A DNA stretch of 32,230 nt from an uncultured Clostridium sp. (GTDB taxonomy: Bacteria; Bacillota; Clostridia; Clostridiales; Clostridiaceae), in the NCBI GenBank assembly GCA_902785295.1, contig CACZYK010000060.1, forward strand, positions 1 through 32,230. The letters are read 5' to 3'. Positions 8,861 through 16,150 of this stretch are shown here, piece by piece. Positions within the stretch are counted from its first letter, which is position 1. Every line of letters starts with the position of its first letter. The notes under the pieces are model-generated. The model did no database searches. It saw nothing but the letters and a program-made list of their open reading frames with translations, and was not told the DNA's origin. A program made the position numbers and the translations under genes.

Positions 8861-8971
8861 ATGGCAAAGTATATAAGTTTTGATTTTATGTGTAAGGATA
8901 TAGTATGTACAAGAGTAGATATAGAAAATGGAATAGTAAAAATAAAAAATAGTAGGGAGTTGTTATTTTGA
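8861..8971 (+). CDS. 36-codon ORF translationally coupled to a response regulator
   Basis: ATG at 8861 is preceded by a very strong AAGGAGGG ribosome site and a TATAAT promoter, and encodes MAKYISFDFMCKDIVCTRVD followed by 16 more residues ending ELLF. Its TGA overlaps the TTG start of the regulator gene (TTGA), so ribosomes finishing it could restart on the regulator. No family is recognised and there is no membrane segment. It may be a leader peptide, a true small protein, or the stub of a longer gene whose 3' part was lost. Confidence 0.5.
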   Translation: MAKYISFDFMCKDIVCTRVDIENGIVKIKNSRELLF

Positions 8972-9630
8972 ATATTCTAATAGTTGAAGATAATAATGAT
9001 ATTAATGAAATGGTAGCTGAATATTTAGCAAAGGCTGGGTATAATTGTGACCAAGCTTATTCAGGAACTGAGGGAAAGTTATATATTTCAAATAATCAAT
9101 ATGATTTAATAATACTAGATTTAATGCTTCCTGGAATGAGTGGAGAGCAACTTATTACAAAAATAAGAGAAAAATTAGAAGTCCCAATTATAGTTTTAAC
9201 AGCTAAGGATTCAATAGATAGTAAGGTGTCAGTTTTAGGCTCAGGGGCAGATGATTATTTATGTAAGCCTTTTGAATTAGAAGAGCTTCTTGCAAGAGTG
9301 CAAGTACAATTAAGGAAAAGAAATAAGGTGTCAGAAAGTATTAATTATAAAGAACTCAAGTTAAAAAGTGATATTTATGATGCTACTATTAATAATATTC
9401 CATTAGAATTAACAAAACATGAATATCTTATATTAGAGTTACTATCAAAAAATCCTAAAAGAGTATTTACAAAACAGGAAATATATGAATATGCTTGGAA
9501 TGATATTTATTGTGATGATGAAAAAACAATTAACACTCATATAAGCAATATTAGAAAGAAGATACGTAATATTGTTGATGAAAACTACATAAAAACCGTA
9601 TGGGGTATTGGATTTAAAATGGCTGAATAA
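8968..9630 (+). CDS. OmpR-family response regulator of an ABC-transporter-linked system
   Basis: A 220-aa regulator. The receiver domain has VEDN at the N-terminus, the phosphoacceptor Asp in DLIILDLMLPG, the Thr in VLTAKD and the Lys in CKPFELEELLARV. The winged-helix domain follows (ELTKHEYLILELLSKNPKRVFTKQEIYEYAW to THISNIRKKI and VWGIGFKM). The TTG start overlaps the TGA of the small upstream ORF, with GGGAG as ribosome site. The downstream ABC ATPase, permease and histidine kinase form its functional set. The organisation resembles lantibiotic or bacitracin sensing/immunity loci, in which the regulator activates the transporter. Confidence 0.92.
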   Translation: MNILIVEDNNDINEMVAEYLAKAGYNCDQAYSGTEGKLYISNNQYDLIILDLMLPGMSGEQLITKIREKLEVPIIVLTAKDSIDSKVSVLGSGADDYLCKPFELEELLARVQVQLRKRNKVSESINYKELKLKSDIYDATINNIPLELTKHEYLILELLSKNPKRVFTKQEIYEYAWNDIYCDDEKTINTHISNIRKKIRNIVDENYIKTVWGIGFKMAE

Positions 9631-9649
9631 TATTTTTGATTTATTTAGA

Positions 9650-9710
9650 AAGTGTCAATTATTACTTTATGTTAACTTGAACTTGTTGATAAAAGTAATA
9701 ATTGACACTT
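9650..9710. repeat. Perfect 19-bp inverted repeat between regulator and ABC transporter genes
   Basis: AAGTGTCAATTATTACTTT (9650-9668) and its exact reverse complement (9692-9710) enclose 23 bases. As RNA it would form a 19-bp stem. The downstream sequence is T-rich (CTTTATACTTTCTTTATATT) but lacks a clean uninterrupted U tract, so it could act as an attenuator, an mRNA-processing or stabilising element, or be the relic of a small mobile element. Confidence 0.8.
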
Positions 9711-9793
9711 CTTTATACTTTCTTTATATTTGCTTGATAATTTTTGAAACTTTATCATTTATAATAAAGCTTGTAATAAGGGAGGAATAAAGT

Positions 9794-10705
9794 ATGAACG
9801 AATATGTACTAGAAGTTAATGATTTGTGCAAAAAGTATAAAGAAACTATGGCAGTAAATCATGTAAATATGAAAATTAAGAAAGGAGATATATATGGCTT
9901 TATTGGAAGAAATGGATCAGGAAAATCTACAACTTTAAAATTGATATCAGGTCATATATTTCCTACATCAGGAGAAATTAAGCTTTTTGGAGAGGAAAGA
10001 AATAGTTTTACCAATAAAAGAATTGGAGCATTAATTGAAAATGCAGGGTTATATCCAAACCTTTCAGCCTTTGATAATATGGATATTAAAGCAACTGGTA
10101 TGGGACTAAAGGATAAGTCAAAAATCAATGAAATATTAGAATTAGTAAAATTAGACCCTAAAAGTAAAAAAATTGTAAAGAAATTTTCTTTAGGAATGAA
10201 ACAACGTTTAGGAATTGCTCTTGCTTTATTAGGAAATCCTGATTTGTTAATTTTAGATGAGCCAATCAATGGACTTGACCCTGAAGGAATTCGTGAAATT
10301 AGAGAGGTTATTCAATATCTTAATGAAAATAAAAAAATGACAATTATAATTAGTAGCCACATCTTAGGAGAATTAAGTAAGGTGTCAACAAGATATGGTA
10401 TTATTCGTGATGGAAGTATAATTGAGGAAATAACTTCAAAGGAATTAGAGAATAAATGTAAAAATTATATTTCTGTAAAGGTAAGCAATGTAAAAAGGGC
10501 TCTCCCAATTTTAGAAGAAAAGCTAAAAATCAAAGACTATCAAGTTCACGAAAATGATGAAATATGGATTTTTGATAATGTAGATAGTGCAAAGGTAAAC
10601 TTAGTATTAACAGAAAATAATATTTCTATTTCACAAATTTTTTATCAAAAACAGGATTTAGAATCATATTTTTTATCAAAGATAGGGGGAGAAGATAATG
10701 TTTAA
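9794..10705 (+). CDS. ABC transporter ATP-binding protein, BcrA/LanF-like
   Basis: A 303-aa ATPase. Walker A is GRNGSGKST, the Q-loop region is IGALIENAGLYPNLSAFDNM, the signature is FSLGMKQRLGIALAL, Walker B is LLILDEPINGLDP, and the switch His is in ISSHILGELSK. The ~75-residue C-terminal extension is typical of antibiotic-peptide exporters such as BcrA. The start has a GGGAGG ribosome site. The end overlaps the permease gene by 8 bp. Together they most likely expel or detoxify a membrane-active peptide antibiotic; the substrate is inferred from family and operon form only. Confidence 0.9.
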   Translation: MNEYVLEVNDLCKKYKETMAVNHVNMKIKKGDIYGFIGRNGSGKSTTLKLISGHIFPTSGEIKLFGEERNSFTNKRIGALIENAGLYPNLSAFDNMDIKATGMGLKDKSKINEILELVKLDPKSKKIVKKFSLGMKQRLGIALALLGNPDLLILDEPINGLDPEGIREIREVIQYLNENKKMTIIISSHILGELSKVSTRYGIIRDGSIIEEITSKELENKCKNYISVKVSNVKRALPILEEKLKIKDYQVHENDEIWIFDNVDSAKVNLVLTENNISISQIFYQKQDLESYFLSKIGGEDNV

Positions 10706-11573
10706 TATGATAAAGGCAGAAACAAAAAGATTATTTAAAAGCAAAAGTTTTTTGGTAGCTATAGGTATTTATTTACTTATATATGGATTTTATTTTTATA
10801 TGCTTACAAGCTTACAATCTCAAAGCATGGACTCCCAAGCACCTAAAGAATCTATTAATGCTACACAAGAAAATGAAGTGGGATTTTCGAATGAATCAGG
10901 ATTTTATGTATCCATAGATACTAATGAATTTCAAGAAGGTATGAATGAAGGAATGAATTCTACAGAAAACACTCTACCTATATCATTAAATGAAATTGTG
11001 AGAGATCTTAGTATTTCACTTGGAGTATTAGTTTTTGGAATATATTTAATATCATTTATATGCAATGAATATAGTTCAGGTTATATTAAAAATACTGTAA
11101 TGCTTGAAGGAGGCAGAAGTTCAGTTATAATCTCAAAGTTAGCTGTTTCAGCAATTATTTCTTTATTGGTTATTATTTTCAATTATATAGCTGGTGCAAT
11201 TATAGGAAATATTTTTCTAGATAATTTTATTATTGAATCACCAAAAAAATTAATATCCTTTGCATCTATTATATTCATTTTATCCTTAGCTTTATATAGT
11301 TTAGTAATTTTTATTTGTACAGTTACAAGAAATAAGGTAACTAGTATAATTACATTTTTCTTAATAGTATCAGATATATGTACATCATTATTAAGTAAGA
11401 TTTTTGATTTACTGCATATACCATCAGCTATTAATTATACACTTACTTATTTTTTTAGTGCATCATCAGAGATATATAGAGATTTTGCTATAAGAATTTT
11501 ATATATGTCAATTATATATATTTTAGTGTATAATATTTTTAATGTAATTATATTAAAAAAGAGAGATATTTAA
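10698..11573 (+). CDS. ABC-2 type permease (BcrB/LanE-G-like)
   Basis: A 291-aa membrane protein with an N-terminal membrane helix (FLVAIGIYLLIYGFYFYML), an extracytoplasmic loop of ~75 residues rich in Ser, Asn and Glu, and about five further helices (for example LSISLGVLVFGIYLISFI and LAVSAIISLLVIIFNYIAGA). The CNEYSSGYIKN motif is characteristic of ABC-2 permeases of antibiotic-resistance exporters. The ATG overlaps the ATPase gene by 8 bp with GGGGGAG upstream, so synthesis of the two subunits is coupled. Confidence 0.87.
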   Translation: MFNMIKAETKRLFKSKSFLVAIGIYLLIYGFYFYMLTSLQSQSMDSQAPKESINATQENEVGFSNESGFYVSIDTNEFQEGMNEGMNSTENTLPISLNEIVRDLSISLGVLVFGIYLISFICNEYSSGYIKNTVMLEGGRSSVIISKLAVSAIISLLVIIFNYIAGAIIGNIFLDNFIIESPKKLISFASIIFILSLALYSLVIFICTVTRNKVTSIITFFLIVSDICTSLLSKIFDLLHIPSAINYTLTYFFSASSEIYRDFAIRILYMSIIYILVYNIFNVIILKKRDI

Positions 11574-11596
11574 TTTATTAAAAAGAGGAGGTAAAA

Positions 11597-12475
11597 ATGG
11601 TTATATTATTCATAATCTTATGTCTAATATCAATTTTTAATTTTCTTCTTTTTTTATTTTTAAAGAAGGATATTAAAAAAATAAATTCTCAAATTATATA
11701 TAAAAATAAAACAGAAAGTCATTTTTATGTCACTTCTTCAACTAGCTTTAAGGAAATAAAAACATTATGTAATTCCATAAATGAATTATATGAAAAAATG
11801 CAAAAAAAAGATGAGATTGCATTAAAAAAAGAAAAAGAAATGCAAACTCTTATGTCTGGAATTTCCCATGATATTAGAACTCCTTTAACAAGCATGCAAG
11901 GGTATCTTGAACTTTTAAAGGAATCTGATGATTATAAGGAAAAAGAGAAGTATATAGATATTATGGAATTTAGATTAAATTCATTAAAATCTATTTTAGA
12001 GGACTTGTTTACACATTCTAAATTAAGTGATAATGACTATAAAATAGAACTAGAGGATGTTAATATTTATTTGTTGATATGTAAAATATTAGCTTCTCAT
12101 TACAAGGATTTTGAAGAAAAAAATATAGAGCCTCATATAGAATTTGAAAATAAGAATTTAACTGTTAAAGGAAATACAGAAATTATAATAAGAATAGTAC
12201 AAAATCTTATAAATAATGCTTTAAAGCATGGTGGAAATTACTTTTGCATATGTGAAAATAGTGGAAAGCTTTGCTTTAAAAATAACATAATTGAAGGTGA
12301 CAATTTAGAAATAGATAAATTATTTGACCGTTTTTATAAAAGTGATAAATCAAGGCATGTTAATTCAACTGGATTAGGGCTATCTATTGTAAAGGAAATG
12401 GTAGAAGTGCTAGGTTGGAATATAAAAGCTTATAAGAAAGAAGATATTCTTTCAATAGAAATAAATTGCTTGTAA
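11597..12475 (+). CDS. Histidine kinase with a single N-terminal membrane segment
   Basis: A 292-aa kinase. One hydrophobic N-terminus (VILFIILCLISIFNFLLFLFL) with no sizable extracytoplasmic domain is followed by a linker, the H-box (MSGISHDIRTPLTSMQGYLELL), the N-box (QNLINNALKHGG) and the G2 region (STGLGLSIVKEM). The usual G1 DxGxG is replaced by the divergent FKNNI...FDRFYKSDKSR form seen in kinases linked to lantibiotic transporters. Lack of a sensor domain suggests the input comes through the adjacent ABC transporter or within the membrane (family knowledge plus inference). The GAGGAGG ribosome site fixes the start. Confidence 0.88.
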   Translation: MVILFIILCLISIFNFLLFLFLKKDIKKINSQIIYKNKTESHFYVTSSTSFKEIKTLCNSINELYEKMQKKDEIALKKEKEMQTLMSGISHDIRTPLTSMQGYLELLKESDDYKEKEKYIDIMEFRLNSLKSILEDLFTHSKLSDNDYKIELEDVNIYLLICKILASHYKDFEEKNIEPHIEFENKNLTVKGNTEIIIRIVQNLINNALKHGGNYFCICENSGKLCFKNNIIEGDNLEIDKLFDRFYKSDKSRHVNSTGLGLSIVKEMVEVLGWNIKAYKKEDILSIEINCL

Positions 12476-12563
12476 AAATAAGTTTTTCTAAGGTATAAGA
12501 TTAAAAGAAAGATGTGATATTATAATTATATAACAAAAATTATTTAAAAATGGAGTGATTCAA

Positions 12564-13397
12564 ATGATAAAACTAATTGCCTCAGATATGGATGGAACAC
12601 TATTAAATGATAATCATGAAATTGATAAGGCAACAGCAGAAGCTATTAAAAAGGCAGAGGAATCAGGAATAATATTTGTAATATCTACTGGAAGAGAATA
12701 TGAAAATGTAAAGTATATATTAGATAAGAAAGATATAAAGTGTCAATGTATTCTTTCTAATGGTAATGAAAACTCAGCAAAAGAAATAATACAAATATTT
12801 AAGGATAATAATATTTCATATCGTATGTTTACTGACAAAGGAATTTTCACAACCTCTACAAGAGAAAAAGCTCTTGAAGAACTTACTTTTAGAACATTAA
12901 CTTTTGATAAAAATCTAACAAAAGAAGAAGCAAAAAAAATTGCAGAAAAAGAAAATTTTTTTACTTGTTTAAAATATGTAGAAGATGTTGAAAAATTTTT
13001 TGAAGATGGAATAGAGATAAGAAAATTTGTAGCTTTTCATGAAGATATTGAACTTCTTAATAAACTTAAAAGGCAAATAGAAAAAATTGGAGGATTAGCA
13101 ATATCTTCTTCGTTTAATGATAATATAGAAATAACAGACATAAATGCTCAAAAGGGAATTATTTTAGAAAAGGTAATAACAAAAATGGGGATAGATAAAA
13201 AGGATGTAGTAATTCTTGGAGATAGCTTTAATGATTATTCTATGTTTGAAATATTTGAAGAAAGTGTTGCAATGAAAAATGCAATTCCTGAAGTGAAGAA
13301 AATAGCTAAATATATAACAGATACTAATGATAATCAAGGAGTAGCAAAGGCTATTTATAATATTCTTAATAATGAAATGTATAAAATGAAAAAATAA
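12564..13397 (+). CDS. Cof-type HAD-IIB family phosphatase
   Basis: A 277-aa cytoplasmic hydrolase. Motif I is SDMDGTLL (nucleophile first Asp), motif II is ISTGRE, and motif III/IV are a Lys in NAQKG and GDSFNDYSMFE. The type IIB cap lies between. Such enzymes dephosphorylate sugar phosphates or nucleotides; the substrate cannot be read from sequence. I use the ATG at 12564, which sits 8 bases after GGAG; an upstream in-frame GTG at 12555 overlaps that ribosome site. It appears to be a single gene, with a possible -10 TATAAT at 12521-12526 and a strong terminator after it. Confidence 0.9.
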   Translation: MIKLIASDMDGTLLNDNHEIDKATAEAIKKAEESGIIFVISTGREYENVKYILDKKDIKCQCILSNGNENSAKEIIQIFKDNNISYRMFTDKGIFTTSTREKALEELTFRTLTFDKNLTKEEAKKIAEKENFFTCLKYVEDVEKFFEDGIEIRKFVAFHEDIELLNKLKRQIEKIGGLAISSSFNDNIEITDINAQKGIILEKVITKMGIDKKDVVILGDSFNDYSMFEIFEESVAMKNAIPEVKKIAKYITDTNDNQGVAKAIYNILNNEMYKMKK

Positions 13398-13422
13398 ATT
13401 TAGAAAACAAGATAAAATTTGC

Positions 13423-13489
13423 AGAAGCATTAAAAAGAAGAAAAGACATAATAAAGTCATTTTTTTTCTTTTAATGCTTCTTATTTTTT
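13423..13489 (+). terminator. Rho-independent terminator after the HAD phosphatase gene
   Basis: AGAAGCATTAAAA (13423-13435) pairs with TTTTAATGCTTCT (13469-13481), followed by TATTTTTTT. The inner sequence adds further A/T pairing. Confidence 0.85.
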
Positions 13490-13504
13490 TATGGAAACAA
13501 AATA

Positions 13505-13536
13505 ACCACTTATATTATAAAAACTACCATTTATAT
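13505..13536 (+). promoter_or_regulatory. Direct repeat, candidate LytTR operator
   Basis: ACCACTTATAT (13505-13515) and ACCATTTATAT (13526-13536) are direct repeats 21 bp apart, the two-turn spacing typical of LytTR-family binding sites (ComE, AgrA class). They lie 54-85 bp upstream of a LytTR gene. Autoregulation is inferred. Confidence 0.5.
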
Positions 13537-13589
13537 AAAATCTATATACCTAAAAAATAAATTTATATATACTAATATCAGGTGATGAA

Positions 13590-14030
13590 ATGAAGATAAA
13601 ATTATTAATAAACAAGAAATATTTAGAGCCTGAGATTGTTATTTGTAACAATGAAAAGGATAAAGAAATTGAAGATTTATATAATACAATATCTCAAGCT
13701 GTTAATGAAAAGCTTAAATGTTATACAGATGGTAGCATTGAGATGGTGCCTTGTGATTCAATAGTTAGAATATATTCTGAAAAGCAGAAGGTATATGCAG
13801 AAACTAAAATAGAAAAATACATACTTCATAAAAGGATTTATGAGTTAGAAGAAGAGTTAAGTAGTAAAAAGTTTGTAAGAATATCTAACTCAGAAATAGT
13901 GAATATTAAAAAAATTAAAAGACTTGATACAAGCCTAACAGGTACTATTTGTATGTATTTAGATGGAGACAAGGTAACATATGTTTCTAGAAGATATGTA
14001 TCAAAAATTAAAAAGGTATTAGGAATATAG
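13590..14030 (+). CDS. LytTR-family DNA-binding transcriptional regulator
   Basis: A 146-aa regulator without a receiver domain. The C-terminal ~100 residues carry the LytTR fold features (IEMVPCDSIVRIYSEKQKVYAET, RIYELEEELSSKKFVRISNSEIVNIKKIKRL). Pairing of a LytTR-only regulator with a small membrane protein (next gene, 14 bp away) and an ABC exporter is a recurrent arrangement; in the LytTR regulatory systems studied in streptococci the membrane protein restrains the regulator. A direct repeat upstream could be its own operator. The start follows GGTG with 5-base spacing. Confidence 0.88.
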   Translation: MKIKLLINKKYLEPEIVICNNEKDKEIEDLYNTISQAVNEKLKCYTDGSIEMVPCDSIVRIYSEKQKVYAETKIEKYILHKRIYELEEELSSKKFVRISNSEIVNIKKIKRLDTSLTGTICMYLDGDKVTYVSRRYVSKIKKVLGI

Positions 14031-14044
14031 GGGGTGATAAGGAA

Positions 14045-14503
14045 ATGTTAAAAAAAGCATTTACTAGAGGGCTGTATAGTTTTGTATTTGGAACAACAAG
14101 TGGACTTTTAATAGGACTTATGATTAGCTTTATTGAAGGTGATAAATATGTAATTATAAGTAAATATTTAAATAGCTTTAATGCACCAATAAGAGCATTT
14201 GCTATACAGTGCATATTAATTGGAGTAGTTAGTATGTCTTTTGGAGCATTTACAATATTTCTTGAAAAAGAAAAGTGGAGTATTTTAAAACAATGGATTA
14301 TTTATTTCATACTTACAACAATGGTATGGATTCCTGTAAGTATTTTTTGTTGGGGTTATGATAATTTACCCACAACTATAAGCGTAAGTTTAAGCTATTT
14401 GTGTGGATATGCTATAACAGCTTTTGTACAATATATAAATTGTAAAAAATCAGTTGATGAAATTAATGAAAGACTTAAAGAGTTAAAAGAAAAGGAGGAA
14501 TAA
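14045..14503 (+). CDS. DUF3021-like four-helix membrane protein
   Basis: A 152-aa protein with four predicted membrane helices: LYSFVFGTTSGLLIGLMISFI, AFAIQCILIGVVSMSFGAFTIFL, WIIYFILTTMVWIPVSIFCWG and SLSYLCGYAITAFVQYI. A charged C-terminal tail (DEINERLKELKEKEE) follows. Size, topology and position next to a LytTR regulator fit the DUF3021 family. Likely role: regulatory partner of the LytTR protein. The GGGGGTGATAAGG ribosome site precedes the ATG. Confidence 0.75.
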   Translation: MLKKAFTRGLYSFVFGTTSGLLIGLMISFIEGDKYVIISKYLNSFNAPIRAFAIQCILIGVVSMSFGAFTIFLEKEKWSILKQWIIYFILTTMVWIPVSIFCWGYDNLPTTISVSLSYLCGYAITAFVQYINCKKSVDEINERLKELKEKEE

Positions 14504-14506
14504 ATT

Positions 14507-15223
14507 ATGAATGCTATTGAAATTAAAAATTTATTAAAGGTATATGGAACAAAAAAAGTAGTAAATTCAATTTCACTAAATGTTAAAGAAGGAAGCTTAT
14601 TTGCTCTTTTAGGAGTAAATGGAGCAGGAAAAACAACCACAATAAGAATGTTAAGTGGTCTTACTGAAATAAGTGGAGGAGAGGCTTATATATTAGGAAA
14701 AAGTGTAAAAAATGATTTAGAAGAAGTTAAAAGGCTTATAAATATTTCACCACAAGATACTGCAGTAGCTTTAAATTTAACTGTAAAAGAAAATTTAGAA
14801 TTTATTGCTGATATTTATAATTGTGATGATAAAGAAGAAATAAAGAAAATAGTAGAGAAGTTTTCTTTAGATGAAGTCTTAAATACTAAAGCAAAAACCT
14901 TATCAGGAGGATGGCAAAGAAGATTAAGTATTGCAATGGCACTAATAACAAAGCCTAAGGTATTATTTTTAGATGAACCTACATTAGGACTTGATGTTCT
15001 TGCAAGAAGAGAACTTTGGAAAATTATTTCAAGTCTTAAAGGAAAAATGACAATAGTACTTACAACACATTATATGGAAGAGGCAGAGAATTTATCAGAT
15101 TCTATAGCTATTATGGCAAAGGGAGAGGTAAAGGCTTGTGGAACACTAGAAGAGCTAAAAACCTTAACAAAAGCTAAAAATTTAGAAGAAGCATTTGTAA
15201 AAATTGTAGAGGGGGAAAAGTAA
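14507..15223 (+). CDS. ABC exporter ATP-binding protein (DrrA/NatA-like)
   Basis: A 238-aa ATPase. Walker A is GVNGAGKTT, the signature is LSGGWQRRLSIAMAL, Walker B is VLFLDEPTLGLDV and the switch His is in TTHYMEEAE. The tryptophan in the signature (LSGGWQRR) is a feature of one subgroup of ABC-2 exporters. It begins 3 bp after the DUF3021-like gene, with GGAGG in that gene's last codons, and ends directly against the permease gene. It powers the exporter at 15224-15985; its substrate is unknown. Confidence 0.9.
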   Translation: MNAIEIKNLLKVYGTKKVVNSISLNVKEGSLFALLGVNGAGKTTTIRMLSGLTEISGGEAYILGKSVKNDLEEVKRLINISPQDTAVALNLTVKENLEFIADIYNCDDKEEIKKIVEKFSLDEVLNTKAKTLSGGWQRRLSIAMALITKPKVLFLDEPTLGLDVLARRELWKIISSLKGKMTIVLTTHYMEEAENLSDSIAIMAKGEVKACGTLEELKTLTKAKNLEEAFVKIVEGEK

Positions 15224-15985
15224 ATGAGAATTAAAGCTTTTTTTACAAGAAACATAAAAGAACTAATGAGAGATCCACTAAGCTATATTTTTTGCTTGGG
15301 TTTCCCAATTATAATGCTAATAATAATGACTATTGTTGATAATGGAATACCTAAAGAAGCAAAAATGGAGATATTTAAATTAAAATCCTTATCACCAGCA
15401 GTAGCTATATTTGGATATACATTTGTTATGCTATTTACATGTATTCTTATTTCAAAAGACAGGACAAGTGCCTTTTTAACAAGACTATATGCTTCTCCAA
15501 TGAAACCTATAGATTTTATTTTAGGATACACATGTCCAATTTTAATAATAGCAATTTGCCAAACCATAATAACCTTTATAGCATCAGGAATTATTGGACT
15601 TTTTGTTGATTATACCTTTAAAATAACAGATATTTTATTATGTATTTTAATTATGATTCCTTCTGCAATTATGTTTATTGGCTTTGGAATTTTATTTGGA
15701 ACTTTACTTAATGAAAAAGCAGCCCCTGGAGTATGTTCACTTATTATAACACTTACTTGCATGATTGGAGGCATTTTCATGGATGTAGATTCCTTAAGTA
15801 GTGGCTTTAAAAATGTATGTCATAAGCTTCCTTTTTATCAAGGAGTAAATGTTTCAAGAATGGCTATTAGTGGAGAATACTCAGAAATTTTAAAACCTCT
15901 TATTATTGTTATTCTTTATGCCATAGTGATATATATATTATCAATAATATTATTTAGGAAAAAAATGAAAAGTGATTTAAAATAA
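15224..15985 (+). CDS. ABC-2 type exporter permease
   Basis: A 253-aa membrane protein with about six helices: YIFCLGFPIIMLIIMTIV, LSPAVAIFGYTFVMLFTCILI, the PILIIAICQTIITFIASGII region, ILLCILIMIPSAIMFIGFGILFGTLL, CSLIITLTCMIGGIFM and LIIVILYAIVIYILSIILF. The FMDVDSL...LPFYQGVNVSR stretch is typical of ABC-2 permeases. It starts immediately after the ATPase stop codon with GGGGG upstream. It is the last gene of the LytTR operon, followed by a strong hairpin. Confidence 0.88.
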   Translation: MRIKAFFTRNIKELMRDPLSYIFCLGFPIIMLIIMTIVDNGIPKEAKMEIFKLKSLSPAVAIFGYTFVMLFTCILISKDRTSAFLTRLYASPMKPIDFILGYTCPILIIAICQTIITFIASGIIGLFVDYTFKITDILLCILIMIPSAIMFIGFGILFGTLLNEKAAPGVCSLIITLTCMIGGIFMDVDSLSSGFKNVCHKLPFYQGVNVSRMAISGEYSEILKPLIIVILYAIVIYILSIILFRKKMKSDLK

Positions 15986-16000
15986 TTTTCTTTAGTTAGA

Positions 16001-16083
16001 GCAGAGTAAATATATTGTTTGTCTTAACTTAGAGTCAGCAGGGCAGAAGAGCAAAACAATATATTTATTCTGCCTTTTTATTT
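16001..16083 (+). terminator. Long-stem terminator of the LytTR/ABC operon
   Basis: A 20-bp stem (16001-16020 with 16054-16073, one G-T pair) encloses 33 bases and is followed by CTTTTTATTTG. The long stem and loop are unusual but the U-rich tail fits termination. Confidence 0.75.
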
Positions 16084-16150
16084 GTTATAATATAAGAAGG
16101 TGATTAATAAAAAGAAGAATTTTTTACTATCTTGGGGGGATAAAATAATT

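Noticed and set aside
9608-9790. 60-codon plus-strand frame spanning the gap after the response regulator
   Set aside because: It starts inside the regulator gene, has no ribosome site and runs through the perfect inverted repeat; composition is that of non-coding A/T-rich DNA.
13164-13460. 98-codon minus-strand frame over the end of the HAD gene
   Set aside because: It is the antisense of a clear coding region, rich in Phe/Ile/Tyr as expected from reversed A-rich codons, and includes the terminator.
16100-16150. Upstream GTG start for the CLC gene
   Set aside because: The GTG is fused to AGAAG with no spacing, while GGGGGGA is placed before the ATG at 16151.
16080-16150. Fluoride riboswitch upstream of the CLC gene
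   Set aside because: GGTGAT is present near 16099, but the remaining conserved elements of the fluoride riboswitch cannot be found.
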